Positions 1 through 6,713 of a DNA stretch of 10,198 bases are shown here, in pieces. The position numbers were made by a program, and so were the translations under genes. The notes below the pieces were generated by a model. It was not told the DNA's origin. It searched no databases and saw nothing but the letters and a program-made list of their open reading frames with translations. The DNA is from Anaerolineae bacterium (GTDB lineage Bacteria; Chloroflexota; Anaerolineae; Anaerolineales; Villigracilaceae): assembly GCA_003158885.1 (NCBI GenBank), contig PMLN01000185.1, forward strand, positions 1 to 10,198. The letters are read 5' to 3'. Numbering within the stretch: the first letter of the stretch is position 1; each line of letters starts with the position of its first letter.

Positions 1-36
1 CCTAGTCGCAATGACATTTTTGCTAGAAAGGTCAAA

Positions 37-1188
37 ATGTATTTTGATCGTCAAAAGCTGGAAGAACTGGAAGACAAAGCCCTTGCGCCCTACGGTGTAC
101 GCAGCAAGGACACCAAGGGCCGCGCCTACCTGGACGATGAGCCGGATTATCGCACCTCGTTCCAACGCGACCGCGACCGGATCATCCACACGACAGCTTT
201 TCGCCGCCTCGAATACAAAACCCAGGTCTTCATTAACTACGAAGGGGATTACTTCCGGACACGGTTGACACACACCCTCGAAGTCACACAAATCGGGCGC
301 ACCATTGCGCGCGCGCTGGGTGCGAACGAAGATTTGGTTGAAGCCATTTGTCTCGCACACGACCTGGGCCACTCCCCTTTCGGCCACTCGGGTGAAGTGG
401 CGCTGGCGCGCCTGATGAAGGATCACGGCGGTTTCGATCACAACAAACAATCCCTGCGCATCGTGACAGAACTCGAAGAACGCTATCCCGAATTCCCGGG
501 GCTAAATCTCACCTGGGAAGTACGCGAAGGCATGGTCAAGCATGAATCGGAATATGATATATCGGATGCGCGCGATTATGACGCAACCTTGCGCGGCAAC
601 CTCGAAACACAGATCACAAATGTCGCCGATGAACTGGCGTATACGACGCACGACCTGGATGACGGCCTGCGTTCCGGGCTGATCTCGCCATCCCAGTTAT
701 CCGGCATTGCCCTGTGGGAAATCCTGTGTGCGACTTTCAACTGGCATGGCGCAATCCTCGAGGATCTGGAGCGACACCGCATGATCCGTCATCTCATCGG
801 AATACTGGTCACGGATATGATCGAAGCGACCGACCAGCGCCTGAAAGAAAGCGCAGTCAAATCGCCGCTCGATATCCAGAAGCTCAAAACAAACCTGATC
901 GGTTTCAGCGAAGAGGCGCAGCGCCGCAACCGCGAACTCAAGGATTTCCTGTACAAGAACATGTATAACCATTATCGAGTGGTCAGGATGGCGGTCAAGG
1001 CCGAACGGGTCATCACGGATTTGTTCAACGCCTATCAATCCGAACCGACGATGCTGCCCGAAAGCGCGCATAAGTTCATTGACAAACGCGGGCTGGAGCG
1101 TACAATATGCGACTATATTGCCGGGATGACCGACCGGTTTGCGATCGAAGAACACCAGAAACTATTCAACCCTTTGGAAAAGCCATAG
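37..1188 (+). CDS. dgt: dGTPase-like deoxynucleoside triphosphate triphosphohydrolase (HD domain)
   Basis: By family, this enzyme hydrolyses dNTPs to the deoxynucleoside plus triphosphate in the cytoplasm, helping set dNTP pools. The 383-residue protein carries the HD metal-binding set: H79 in RTRLTHTLEV, H108-D109 in LAHDLGH, and D198 in VADELAY. It also has the family motifs FGHSGE (about 115-120) and GGFDHNKQS (131-139), and an N-terminal RDRDRIIHTTAFRRLEYKTQ block (44-63). Its length matches the shorter dGTPase-like proteins (about 380 residues) rather than the roughly 500-residue E. coli Dgt, so it may accept several dNTPs; that is inference. The ATG at 37 has a GAAAGG ribosome site 5 nt upstream. 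The stop codon overlaps the ribosome site of greA (AGAGG), which begins 9 nt later, so the two are probably co-transcribed. No promoter can be judged because only 36 nt precede the gene. Confidence 0.95.
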   Translation: MYFDRQKLEELEDKALAPYGVRSKDTKGRAYLDDEPDYRTSFQRDRDRIIHTTAFRRLEYKTQVFINYEGDYFRTRLTHTLEVTQIGRTIARALGANEDLVEAICLAHDLGHSPFGHSGEVALARLMKDHGGFDHNKQSLRIVTELEERYPEFPGLNLTWEVREGMVKHESEYDISDARDYDATLRGNLETQITNVADELAYTTHDLDDGLRSGLISPSQLSGIALWEILCATFNWHGAILEDLERHRMIRHLIGILVTDMIEATDQRLKESAVKSPLDIQKLKTNLIGFSEEAQRRNRELKDFLYKNMYNHYRVVRMAVKAERVITDLFNAYQSEPTMLPESAHKFIDKRGLERTICDYIAGMTDRFAIEEHQKLFNPLEKP

Positions 1189-1197
1189 AGGTATTTT

Positions 1198-1662
1198 ATG
1201 CCCGAACCCACCTACCTAACCGCCGAAGGCGAGGCCAAACTTCAGGCCGAGCTGATCGAACTCAAAGGCCCGCGCCGCGCAGAACTCGCCAAGCGTTTGC
1301 GCTCGGCCATCCAGATGGGCGACCTATCGGAGAACGCAGATTACCACAAAGCCAAGGAAGACCAGGGCTTCCTCGAAGGCCGCATCCAGGAAATCGATTA
1401 CCTGCTGCGGAATGCGGTGATCATCAAGAAAAACACTTCCAGGGATATCGTGAGCGTCGGCTCGCATGTGACCATCCAGGAAGGAAGCTTCCCGTCCGAA
1501 ACATATCATATGGTTGGGGCAAAGGAAGCCGATCCGCGCCATGGAAGGATATCGAACGAATCACCGATTGGCCGCGCGCTGATGGAACACAAAGTCGGCG
1601 AGGTCGTTGAAGCGGAAACACCGGCCGGAAAGATCAAGCTCAAGATTTTGAAAATAGAATAA
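1198..1662 (+). CDS. greA: Transcription elongation factor GreA
   Basis: GreA enters the secondary channel of RNA polymerase and stimulates cleavage of backtracked transcripts. This 154-residue protein is the usual GreA length. It has the N-terminal coiled-coil hairpin (about residues 8-75) with the tip motif GDLSENADY at 41-49. D42 and E45 in that tip correspond to the acidic catalytic pair. The C-terminal FKBP-like domain ends with the family motif SPIGRALMEHKVGEVVE (about 122-138). The ATG lies 6 nt after an AGAGG site that overlaps the end of dgt, which suggests translational linkage with that gene. A hairpin terminator begins about 20 nt after the stop. GreB is the alternative, but the SPIGRAL and KVGEVVE features and the context favour GreA. 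Confidence 0.97.
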   Translation: MPEPTYLTAEGEAKLQAELIELKGPRRAELAKRLRSAIQMGDLSENADYHKAKEDQGFLEGRIQEIDYLLRNAVIIKKNTSRDIVSVGSHVTIQEGSFPSETYHMVGAKEADPRHGRISNESPIGRALMEHKVGEVVEAETPAGKIKLKILKIE

Positions 1663-1682
1663 CACCCACCACCATGCTCAAT

Positions 1683-1718
1683 AAAAAAATTCCGTCCACA
1701 TAATGGCGGAATTTTTTT
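1683..1718. terminator. Bidirectional intrinsic terminator between greA and the convergent gene
   Basis: An A7-TTCCG arm (1683-1694) pairs perfectly with a CGGAA-T7 arm (1707-1718). After a single bulged T, the stem continues CCA/TGG around a CATAA loop. Read on either strand the stem ends in a run of seven T, so it can stop greA from the left and the unknown membrane gene (ending at 1769) from the right. It is the strongest terminator in the window. Confidence 0.88.
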
Positions 1719-1768
1719 ATATAAACCGGGGTCACACGAGAATTGGTAAATGACTTTCGCAATACAGG

Positions 1769-2764
1769 TTAAGCCGGTTTGGTCTTTTGCCAGATGGCCA
1801 ACTCCAGGGTAAGGCGCTCGAAGAAACTATTGGCAGGCAGGGCGCCGCTCCCATATTGCAAATCAACCACCTTGGCCAGCAATTGCAAGGTGGCGGTCTC
1901 AAGCATCACCTGCCTCTGCGGTTCCACCATGACCAGTTCACCCTTCGGTTCCAGCCGGGCACGGATGGTGCCGTCAGAATAGGCATGGGCGCTCATCAGA
2001 ACCTTGGTGGCAGTTTTGATATCGTTCTTATCGAAGAGCCAGATCTCAAGAGCCGTGACTTTTTTCGGATCGCCCACACCGATGAGTTCCGAAACACTGA
2101 CGCCGTATTCGCCCAGGAAGTCGCCGCCCGGGGTGTCAATGCTGAACGATTCATCGTATAGATCATCGCCCAAAACATAAGTGGTCATGTTTTGAGTAAT
2201 GGGCGGGGCAACTCCCAAAGATTGAAAATCGGTCTTGCTCTTTTCGGCTTCGCGGTTCGCCTCGGTCATCTGCATGGTTGGGGTGACCTCGCCGGTGGAA
2301 CGGTTGCGGAGCAGAGGCCGCAAAAAGATAAAGGCAGCGACGCCGACGACCAATAGAATGACAGCAATGGCGGCAAGCAAAACCACAAAACCCGGCAAAA
2401 CACCGGAGGGTTTGGATGCAGGCAAAGATTTCTGCCAGGTTTGAATAACCTGATTATAGATAGTAATGACCCGCGGATCCATCCCCTTGGGATCCTTTTG
2501 TATTTTTTCAAATATCTGGCTTGCCGAAGGGCCAAGGTTAACCCAGCGCTGGACAGCCAGATTCGGATCCGCATTGACGCGGAAAGAGTCAATCGCCATG
2601 CGCAGGTAATCTTCCTGCAGATCGGAACGCAGTACAGCGGGGGTTGTATCAACCACCGTCACCGTGCTCCAGCCGATGGGGATGCCGATCAGGATTCCCA
2701 AAATAAGGGCAACCACTCCAACAACCAACGGCTTTTTGAAAAGAAGTTCAAGTAAGGATAACAT
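1769..2764 (-). CDS. Two-membrane-segment protein of unknown function
   Basis: I do not recognise a characterised family. The 331-residue protein has a hydrophobic segment at about 12-31, a roughly 90-residue stretch with conserved-looking acidic and helical character (VDTTPAVLRSDLQEDYLRMA, 38-57), and a second hydrophobic segment at about 123-148 followed by RPLLRNR. A C-terminal region of about 180 residues follows, mixed in composition and without cysteine. The positive residues after segment 2 suggest the 30-120 loop lies outside and the C-terminal part in the cytoplasm. The ATG is preceded by AAGGAG (2770-2775, 5 nt spacer) and by a promoter with a perfect TATAAT at 2793-2798, so the gene is probably its own transcription unit. 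It converges on greA and shares that terminator. I think similar proteins occur in Anaerolineae, but this is recall only. A role in envelope sensing or protein assembly would be a guess. Confidence 0.85.
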   Translation of the reverse strand: MLSLLELLFKKPLVVGVVALILGILIGIPIGWSTVTVVDTTPAVLRSDLQEDYLRMAIDSFRVNADPNLAVQRWVNLGPSASQIFEKIQKDPKGMDPRVITIYNQVIQTWQKSLPASKPSGVLPGFVVLLAAIAVILLVVGVAAFIFLRPLLRNRSTGEVTPTMQMTEANREAEKSKTDFQSLGVAPPITQNMTTYVLGDDLYDESFSIDTPGGDFLGEYGVSVSELIGVGDPKKVTALEIWLFDKNDIKTATKVLMSAHAYSDGTIRARLEPKGELVMVEPQRQVMLETATLQLLAKVVDLQYGSGALPANSFFERLTLELAIWQKTKPA

Positions 2765-2792
2765 GGATGCTCCTTCGAGCGAATCTATCTCA

Positions 2793-2820
2793 ATTATACA
2801 GAATATCCTTCAAAAGGCAA
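2793..2820 (-). promoter_or_regulatory. Sigma-70-type promoter for the unknown membrane gene
   Basis: On the - strand a perfect TATAAT (2793-2798) follows TTGCCT (2815-2820, four of six matches to TTGACA) with a 16-bp spacer. Transcription would start near 2786 and give a short leader holding the AAGGAG site. The -35 box lies 10 bp from the edge of the 9-mer repeat array. The call rests on motif match only. Confidence 0.6.
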
Positions 2821-2830
2821 TCAGCAATTT

Positions 2831-3019
2831 AAGTCCGACAAGTCCGAAAAGTCTTACAGGTCGAAAAAGTCAAACAGGTCTGAAAAGTCGAACAGGTCTA
2901 ACAAGTCTGAAAAGTCAAGCAGGTCTAAAAAGTCTAACAAGTCCAACAAGACGAAAAAGTCAAACAGGTCGAAAAAGTCTGAAAAGTCAAACAGGTCGAA
3001 AAAGTCTGAAAAGTCGGAT
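2831..3019. repeat. Tandem array of 21 degenerate 9-bp units
   Basis: The sequence divides without gaps into 21 units of nine bases, each beginning AAGTC or AGGTC (one unit reads AAGAC), then two variable bases, A in 20 of 21, and usually A or C. AGGTC occurs only after a unit ending in C. Units 15-17 and 18-20 are an exact 27-bp duplication (2957-2983 and 2984-3010), so the array has grown by recent block duplication. Because 9 is a multiple of 3 and the units rarely create stops, several frames stay open, but these look like repeat artefacts. The array fills half of the 371-nt gap between topA and the unknown membrane gene, just upstream of that gene's promoter. The rest of the gap holds the promoter, an imperfect hairpin and a palindrome, listed separately. 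Confidence 0.93.
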
Positions 3020-3020
3020 C

Positions 3021-3063
3021 GGAGCTGTTCAAAAAGAAGGATGAGGACTTTTTGGACTGCTCC
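3021..3063. repeat. Imperfect 16-bp inverted repeat (hairpin) beside the 9-mer array
   Basis: GGAGCTGTTCAAAAAG (3021-3036) pairs with CTTTTTGGACTGCTCC (3048-3063) around an 11-nt loop, with one T-T mismatch and one G-T wobble. It starts one base after the last array unit and lies 73 nt beyond the topA stop. As RNA from the - strand it could fold stably, but no T run follows the stem on that side (GATCCGAC comes next). It is therefore a poor classical terminator, and could be an RNA-end stabiliser or part of the repeat element. Confidence 0.6.
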
Positions 3064-3090
3064 AAGTACATGATTTACCAATCAACCAAA

Positions 3091-3110
3091 GCGACTAAAG
3101 TCGCAACTAC
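3091..3110 (-). repeat. REP-like element: GTAG plus palindrome, or weak topA terminator
   Basis: On the - strand, GTAG (3107-3110) is followed after TT by the palindrome GCGACTTTAGTCGC (3091-3104), then TTTGGTT. A GTAG tetranucleotide 5' of a short hairpin is the layout of REP sequences mobilised by TnpA-REP (RAYT) transposases. The position 26 nt after the topA stop, with Ts following the stem, also fits a weak intrinsic terminator. A single copy in this window cannot settle which it is. Confidence 0.5.
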
Positions 3111-3135
3111 GTAAGGTGGGAGAGCAAGCAGGTCC

Positions 3136-5448
3136 TTATTCGGAGGCGGAGGCGGAGACAACATCCTCGAGCGGGAAACTTTCACTGCAATTGGTGCATT
3201 GTGCCTCGCGCTTGTTGGCGATCACCAGCAAGCCGCCACATTTGGGGCAGGGATTCGCCAGCGGCCTCTTCCAGGATGTAAAATCGCAAGCCGGATAATT
3301 GGCACAGCCATAAAACGTCCGGCCTTTGCGGGTCTTGCGCGCCACCAAATCACCGCCGTCTTTTGGACATTTCACGCCGATCTTCTCAAGCCAGGGTTCG
3401 GTGTAACGACATTTCGGGAAGTTCGCACACGAGATGAATTTCCCAAAGCGCCCATAACGGATGACCAGTTCACCGCCATCTTCAGGACAGATGCGCCCGG
3501 TGGGTTCAGGACCCGACTTGGTAACGGGCATTTCCGCCTGGGCCCTTTTTATATCTTCGGCAAATGGAGTGTAAAATTCGCGTATCACGTCGGGCCACTC
3601 CGCCTGGCCGGAAGCAATCATATCGAGGTCTTCCTCCATGTGGGCGGTAAATTTCAAATCAATGATATCCGGAAAATATTGCATCATTAAGTCGTTAACT
3701 TGAACCCCGACCTCGGTTGGCACCAAACGCTTCTGGAGACGCTCCACATAGCCGCGCTGTTGGATGGTCGAAATCGTGGGCGCATAGGTGGATGGACGCC
3801 CAATGCCATCCTCTTCCAGAGCCTGAACCAGCGAGGCTTCCGAATAGCGCGGTGGCGGCTGGGTAAAGTGTCCTTCGGGGATCAAGCGGACCAGATTCTG
3901 CGTTTGGCCCTCTGCCACACTGGCAGGAATCCTGACATTCTCCTCGTCCTCTTCCACTTTCACATCCTCGTTCTTGGCTTCTTCATAAACCACCAGGAAG
4001 CCGGGGAACTTAACCGCCGAGCCGGAAGCCCGCAACAGATATTCATGCACACCCGTTTTGCCGGTCACTTCAACCTGCAGCGTATCATACACGGCCGCCT
4101 CCATTTGTGAGGCGACAAAGCGCTGCCAGATCAAGTTATACAACTTGAACATGGCCGGCTCAAGGAACGATTTAACCTGCTCCGGTTCGCGCATGGCCGA
4201 AGTCGGACGGATGGCCTCATGCGCTTCCTGTGCGCCGAGGGTTTTTGTGCGGTATTGGGGCGGCTCGGGTGGCAGGAAATCCGCACCGTATTTGCCCATC
4301 ACGAACTCGCGCGCTTCCTTTTGCGCGATCTCAGACACATTGGTCGAGTCAGTACGCATGTAGGTAATCAAGCCGGTGGCGCCGCCATTGCCAACTTCCT
4401 GTCCCTCATAAAGCCCCTGTGCCAAAGCCATGGTGCGCTTGGCGGTAAACCCAAGCTTGCGCGAAGCTTCCTGCTGTAACGTCGAAGTAGTGAAGGGTGC
4501 GGACGGTTTGCGCCGGCGTTCACTGCGCTTAACTTTCGTGATGGAATACGCGGCGGTTTCCATATCGATCAGCACCGGTTTGGTTGCCGCCTCATTTGGC
4601 AGTTCGGGATCCTTGTCGTCGATCTTTACAAGTTTCGTCACAAAAGCGGATTTCATCCCATCGGATTTGAATTCAGCGTGGATCGTCCAATATTCAACCG
4701 GTACGAAATCCTCGATCTCCTTCTCCCGGTCCGCAATCAGCCTGAGCGCCACCGATTGAACACGCCCGGCGGAAAGCCGGCTGCGCACCTTTTCCCAAAG
4801 AATAGGGCTGATACTGTAACCCACCAAACGATCCAGGATACGGCGCGCCTGTTGAGCATTGACCAAATCCATATCGATCTGACGCGGATTGGAAAAGGCC
4901 TCATGAATGGCCGGTTCGGTAATTTCATGGAAGGTCACACGTTTGGCCCTCGCCGGATCGATCTCGGCGGCTTCCATCAAATGCCATGAAATGGATTCGC
5001 CTTCGCGGTCGGGGTCGGTGGCCAGAAAAACCTCCTCCGATTTTCCCGCCAACTGTTTAAGTTCCTTGACCACTGCCTTCTTCTCGTTGGGCACACGATA
5101 CTTCGGCTCGAAGTTATTTTCGATGTCCACCGATAATTGCGACTTCAAGAGATCGCGCACATGTCCCACCGAGGCCCTGACCGTATAACCGCGGCCGAGG
5201 AAACGCCCTACCGTTTTGGCCTTGGCAGGCGACTCAACAATTACCAATTTCCCTTCGCGCTTCTCTATTTTTTCCGGCCTGGGAGGCGGGATAAGACCTT
5301 CGTGAGCGGGCGTCCTGCCCATCCGATAAAGCTTCGTGCCACAAACCGGGCAAGACCCAAGGGTCACAGGCGAACCCTTTGCGTTAAACGCCGCAACAGG
5401 GTCCTTTATTTCTCTCTTGGTCTTGCACTTCATACAAAACGCTTCCAT
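3136..5448 (-). CDS. topA: DNA topoisomerase I (type IA) with N-terminal zinc ribbon
   Basis: TopA relaxes negative supercoils by single-strand cleavage through a 5'-phosphotyrosine. In this 770-residue protein, residues 1-45 form a small zinc-ribbon-like module with C5, C8, C33 and C36 (CMKC...CPVC), resembling DUF5679. The Toprim domain begins at KLVIVESPAKAKTVGRFLG (67-85, E72) and carries DPDREGE (145-151). The core follows, with LSAGRVQSVALRLI (225-238), the catalytic Y363 and R365 in ITYMRTDSTN, and GIGRPSTYAPTIS (548-560). Three C-terminal zinc-finger-like repeats start near 651, 691 and 731. The first two have only three cysteines each (C654/C674/C680 and C694/C715/C721), with CPEDGG or CPKDGG where CPxCG is usual; the third (C734, C737, C751, C754) is complete. 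The ATG is preceded by GGAG with a 6-nt spacer. The gene lies downstream of dprA and manC, in keeping with the frequent dprA-topA neighbourhood. Confidence 0.97.
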   Translation of the reverse strand: MEAFCMKCKTKREIKDPVAAFNAKGSPVTLGSCPVCGTKLYRMGRTPAHEGLIPPPRPEKIEKREGKLVIVESPAKAKTVGRFLGRGYTVRASVGHVRDLLKSQLSVDIENNFEPKYRVPNEKKAVVKELKQLAGKSEEVFLATDPDREGESISWHLMEAAEIDPARAKRVTFHEITEPAIHEAFSNPRQIDMDLVNAQQARRILDRLVGYSISPILWEKVRSRLSAGRVQSVALRLIADREKEIEDFVPVEYWTIHAEFKSDGMKSAFVTKLVKIDDKDPELPNEAATKPVLIDMETAAYSITKVKRSERRRKPSAPFTTSTLQQEASRKLGFTAKRTMALAQGLYEGQEVGNGGATGLITYMRTDSTNVSEIAQKEAREFVMGKYGADFLPPEPPQYRTKTLGAQEAHEAIRPTSAMREPEQVKSFLEPAMFKLYNLIWQRFVASQMEAAVYDTLQVEVTGKTGVHEYLLRASGSAVKFPGFLVVYEEAKNEDVKVEEDEENVRIPASVAEGQTQNLVRLIPEGHFTQPPPRYSEASLVQALEEDGIGRPSTYAPTISTIQQRGYVERLQKRLVPTEVGVQVNDLMMQYFPDIIDLKFTAHMEEDLDMIASGQAEWPDVIREFYTPFAEDIKRAQAEMPVTKSGPEPTGRICPEDGGELVIRYGRFGKFISCANFPKCRYTEPWLEKIGVKCPKDGGDLVARKTRKGRTFYGCANYPACDFTSWKRPLANPCPKCGGLLVIANKREAQCTNCSESFPLEDVVSASASE

Positions 5449-5521
5449 TCACAACTCCAAAACAATTTAAAGATTATGGCTTTCTCAAAATCCAGACGAA
5501 CAGCGGTTTTATCCGCCAATC

Positions 5522-5577
5522 TTCGCGAATTACCGCGAATTGATTTTGAATTAGCGAAAATTCGTGTAAATTCGCGG
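5522..5577. repeat. ATTCGCG-type dyad repeat in the manC-topA gap
   Basis: The 159-nt gap between manC and topA contains CCGCGAATT (5533-5541) and its exact inverse AATTCGCGG (5569-5577). Related partial copies are TTCGCGAATTA (5522-5532) and AGCGAAAATTCGTG (5553-5566). The whole reads as a family of AATTCGCG motifs in both orientations. The gap shows no clear terminator for manC. The only promoter hint for topA is CATAAT on the - strand at 5473-5478, with a poor -35 box. Confidence 0.6.
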
Positions 5578-5607
5578 ACTCATTTCTGACTTTGAAAAAA
5601 CCATGAT

Positions 5608-6699
5608 TTAAAGATATTTTTCCTGGCGATGTTTCTTAAGATGTTCGACCACATCACGAACCTTCTGGGCCTGATCCGATTTACAGATCAACAGCACATC
5701 GCCCGCATCCACCACAACCGTATCATCCAAACCAATCGTGACGATCAACCGTTCATTATCGGTGCCATAAACCAGGGTATTATTTGTTTCCAAGGCAAGA
5801 TGCTGGGCATTTACCGCCACATTGCCGGTCATATCGGGAAAGAGAACATCGAAGAGCGTGTCCCACGAGCCGACATCGTTCCAGCCCAAGCCGCTGGCCG
5901 GCAACACAGCGACATTTTCGGCGCGTTCCATTATGCCATAATCAATCGTCTCCGATTTCAACGTGCGCCAATGGGCACGCAAGACCTCATTTTGTTTCGG
6001 CGTTCCCCAAGCCGACGAAATCTCCACCAGCGCAGAAGAGAGTGCAGGCATTTGCTTTTCGATTTCAGACAGGATCGTACCCACCTGCCATACAAACATG
6101 CCGCTATTCCATGAATAACCACCGCTGCGGAGAAACTCGTGGGCGGTTTTCTCATTCGGCTTTTCCTTGAAGCCTTTAACCCTGTAGACGGGATAATTGA
6201 ACTCACCCTTTAAAGGCTCACCCTGCTGAATATACCCATACGCCGTCGAGGCAGAAAGCGGTGTGATACCAAGCATCACCAAATAATTCCGGCGCGCGAT
6301 ATCGAAAGCGGCGCGCAATAAATAATGAAACAAATCCTGATTGCGAATAAAATGGTCGGACGGCAAAACCGCCATGACGGCATCGGGATCACGTTTCTTC
6401 AAAACCGCGGCAGCCAAGCCGACGGCGGAGGCCGTCCCGCGCGGCGAGGTTTCGATCAAATAATTTTCTACGGGGATATCCGGCACCTGGTTCTGCATCT
6501 GGTGCATCTGGTCTTCCACGGTTACAACCAGAATTCGCTGCGAGGGAAACAACTCAACGAGTCGATTGACCGTGCTTTGAAACAGCGTCTCCTTGCCGAG
6601 CAGGGGCAGGAGCTGTTTGGGTTGATTCTTTCTTGAGACGGGCCAGAGGCGCGTCCCGCCGCCGCCGGCCATGATTACAGCATAACTATGTTCATCCAT
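5608..6699 (-). CDS. manC: Mannose-1-phosphate guanylyltransferase (GDP-mannose pyrophosphorylase)
   Basis: The enzyme makes GDP-mannose from GTP and mannose-1-phosphate, feeding mannosylation, polysaccharide and GDP-fucose or rhamnose pathways in the cytoplasm. From the ATG at 6699 the protein has 363 residues. It contains the nucleotidyltransferase signature AGGGGTRLWPVSRKNQPKQL (11-30), VLPSDHF (111-117), FKEKP (177-181), SWNSGMFVW (196-204), IDYGIMERA (252-260) and GWNDVGSWD (272-280). A left-handed beta-helix-like tail (about 293-340) ends it, and the phosphomannose-isomerase domain of long ManC proteins is absent. A TTG two codons upstream (6705) would add two residues, but it lies only 3 nt from the AGGAA site, against 9 nt for the ATG. 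The gene starts 12 nt after dprA and is probably co-transcribed with it. No other sugar-pathway gene is in the window. The exact sugar substrate is inferred from family signatures. Confidence 0.92.
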   Translation of the reverse strand: MDEHSYAVIMAGGGGTRLWPVSRKNQPKQLLPLLGKETLFQSTVNRLVELFPSQRILVVTVEDQMHQMQNQVPDIPVENYLIETSPRGTASAVGLAAAVLKKRDPDAVMAVLPSDHFIRNQDLFHYLLRAAFDIARRNYLVMLGITPLSASTAYGYIQQGEPLKGEFNYPVYRVKGFKEKPNEKTAHEFLRSGGYSWNSGMFVWQVGTILSEIEKQMPALSSALVEISSAWGTPKQNEVLRAHWRTLKSETIDYGIMERAENVAVLPASGLGWNDVGSWDTLFDVLFPDMTGNVAVNAQHLALETNNTLVYGTDNERLIVTIGLDDTVVVDAGDVLLICKSDQAQKVRDVVEHLKKHRQEKYL

Positions 6700-6708
6700 G
6701 ATCAATTG

Positions 6709-6713
6709 TTCCT
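6709..6713 (-). promoter_or_regulatory. Ribosome binding site of manC that decides its start
   Basis: AGGAA on the - strand overlaps the TAG stop of dprA (6712-6714). Its 9-nt distance to the ATG at 6699 is acceptable, while the 3-nt distance to the TTG at 6705 is too short. The overlap suggests coupled translation of dprA and manC. Confidence 0.6.

Noticed and set aside
1..36. GTCGCAATGACA-like sequence at the window start, reminiscent of dispersed repeats in related genomes
   Set aside because: Only a few bases are visible, so it cannot be supported from this window.
697..1155. A 152-codon - strand frame inside dgt
   Set aside because: Shadow of the dgt coding frame; no recognisable domain, and dgt on the + strand is intact with all its motifs.
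2831..3019. CRISPR array
   Set aside because: The unit is 9 bp with no spacers, and there are no cas genes in the window.
2664..3044. A 126-codon + strand reading frame rich in KS, TG and SL repeats across the 9-mer array
   Set aside because: It is open because the 9-bp unit keeps frame and rarely makes stops. It overlaps the start of the unknown membrane gene on the other strand and has no ribosome site.
2854..3081. A 75-codon - strand frame reading as FDLFDF-type repeats
   Set aside because: Same repeat artefact, with a TTG start and no ribosome site. The composition reflects the 9-mer only.
5473..5516. topA promoter with CATAAT and TTCGTC
   Set aside because: The -10 box is fair but the -35 box matches poorly; not strong enough to list as a feature.
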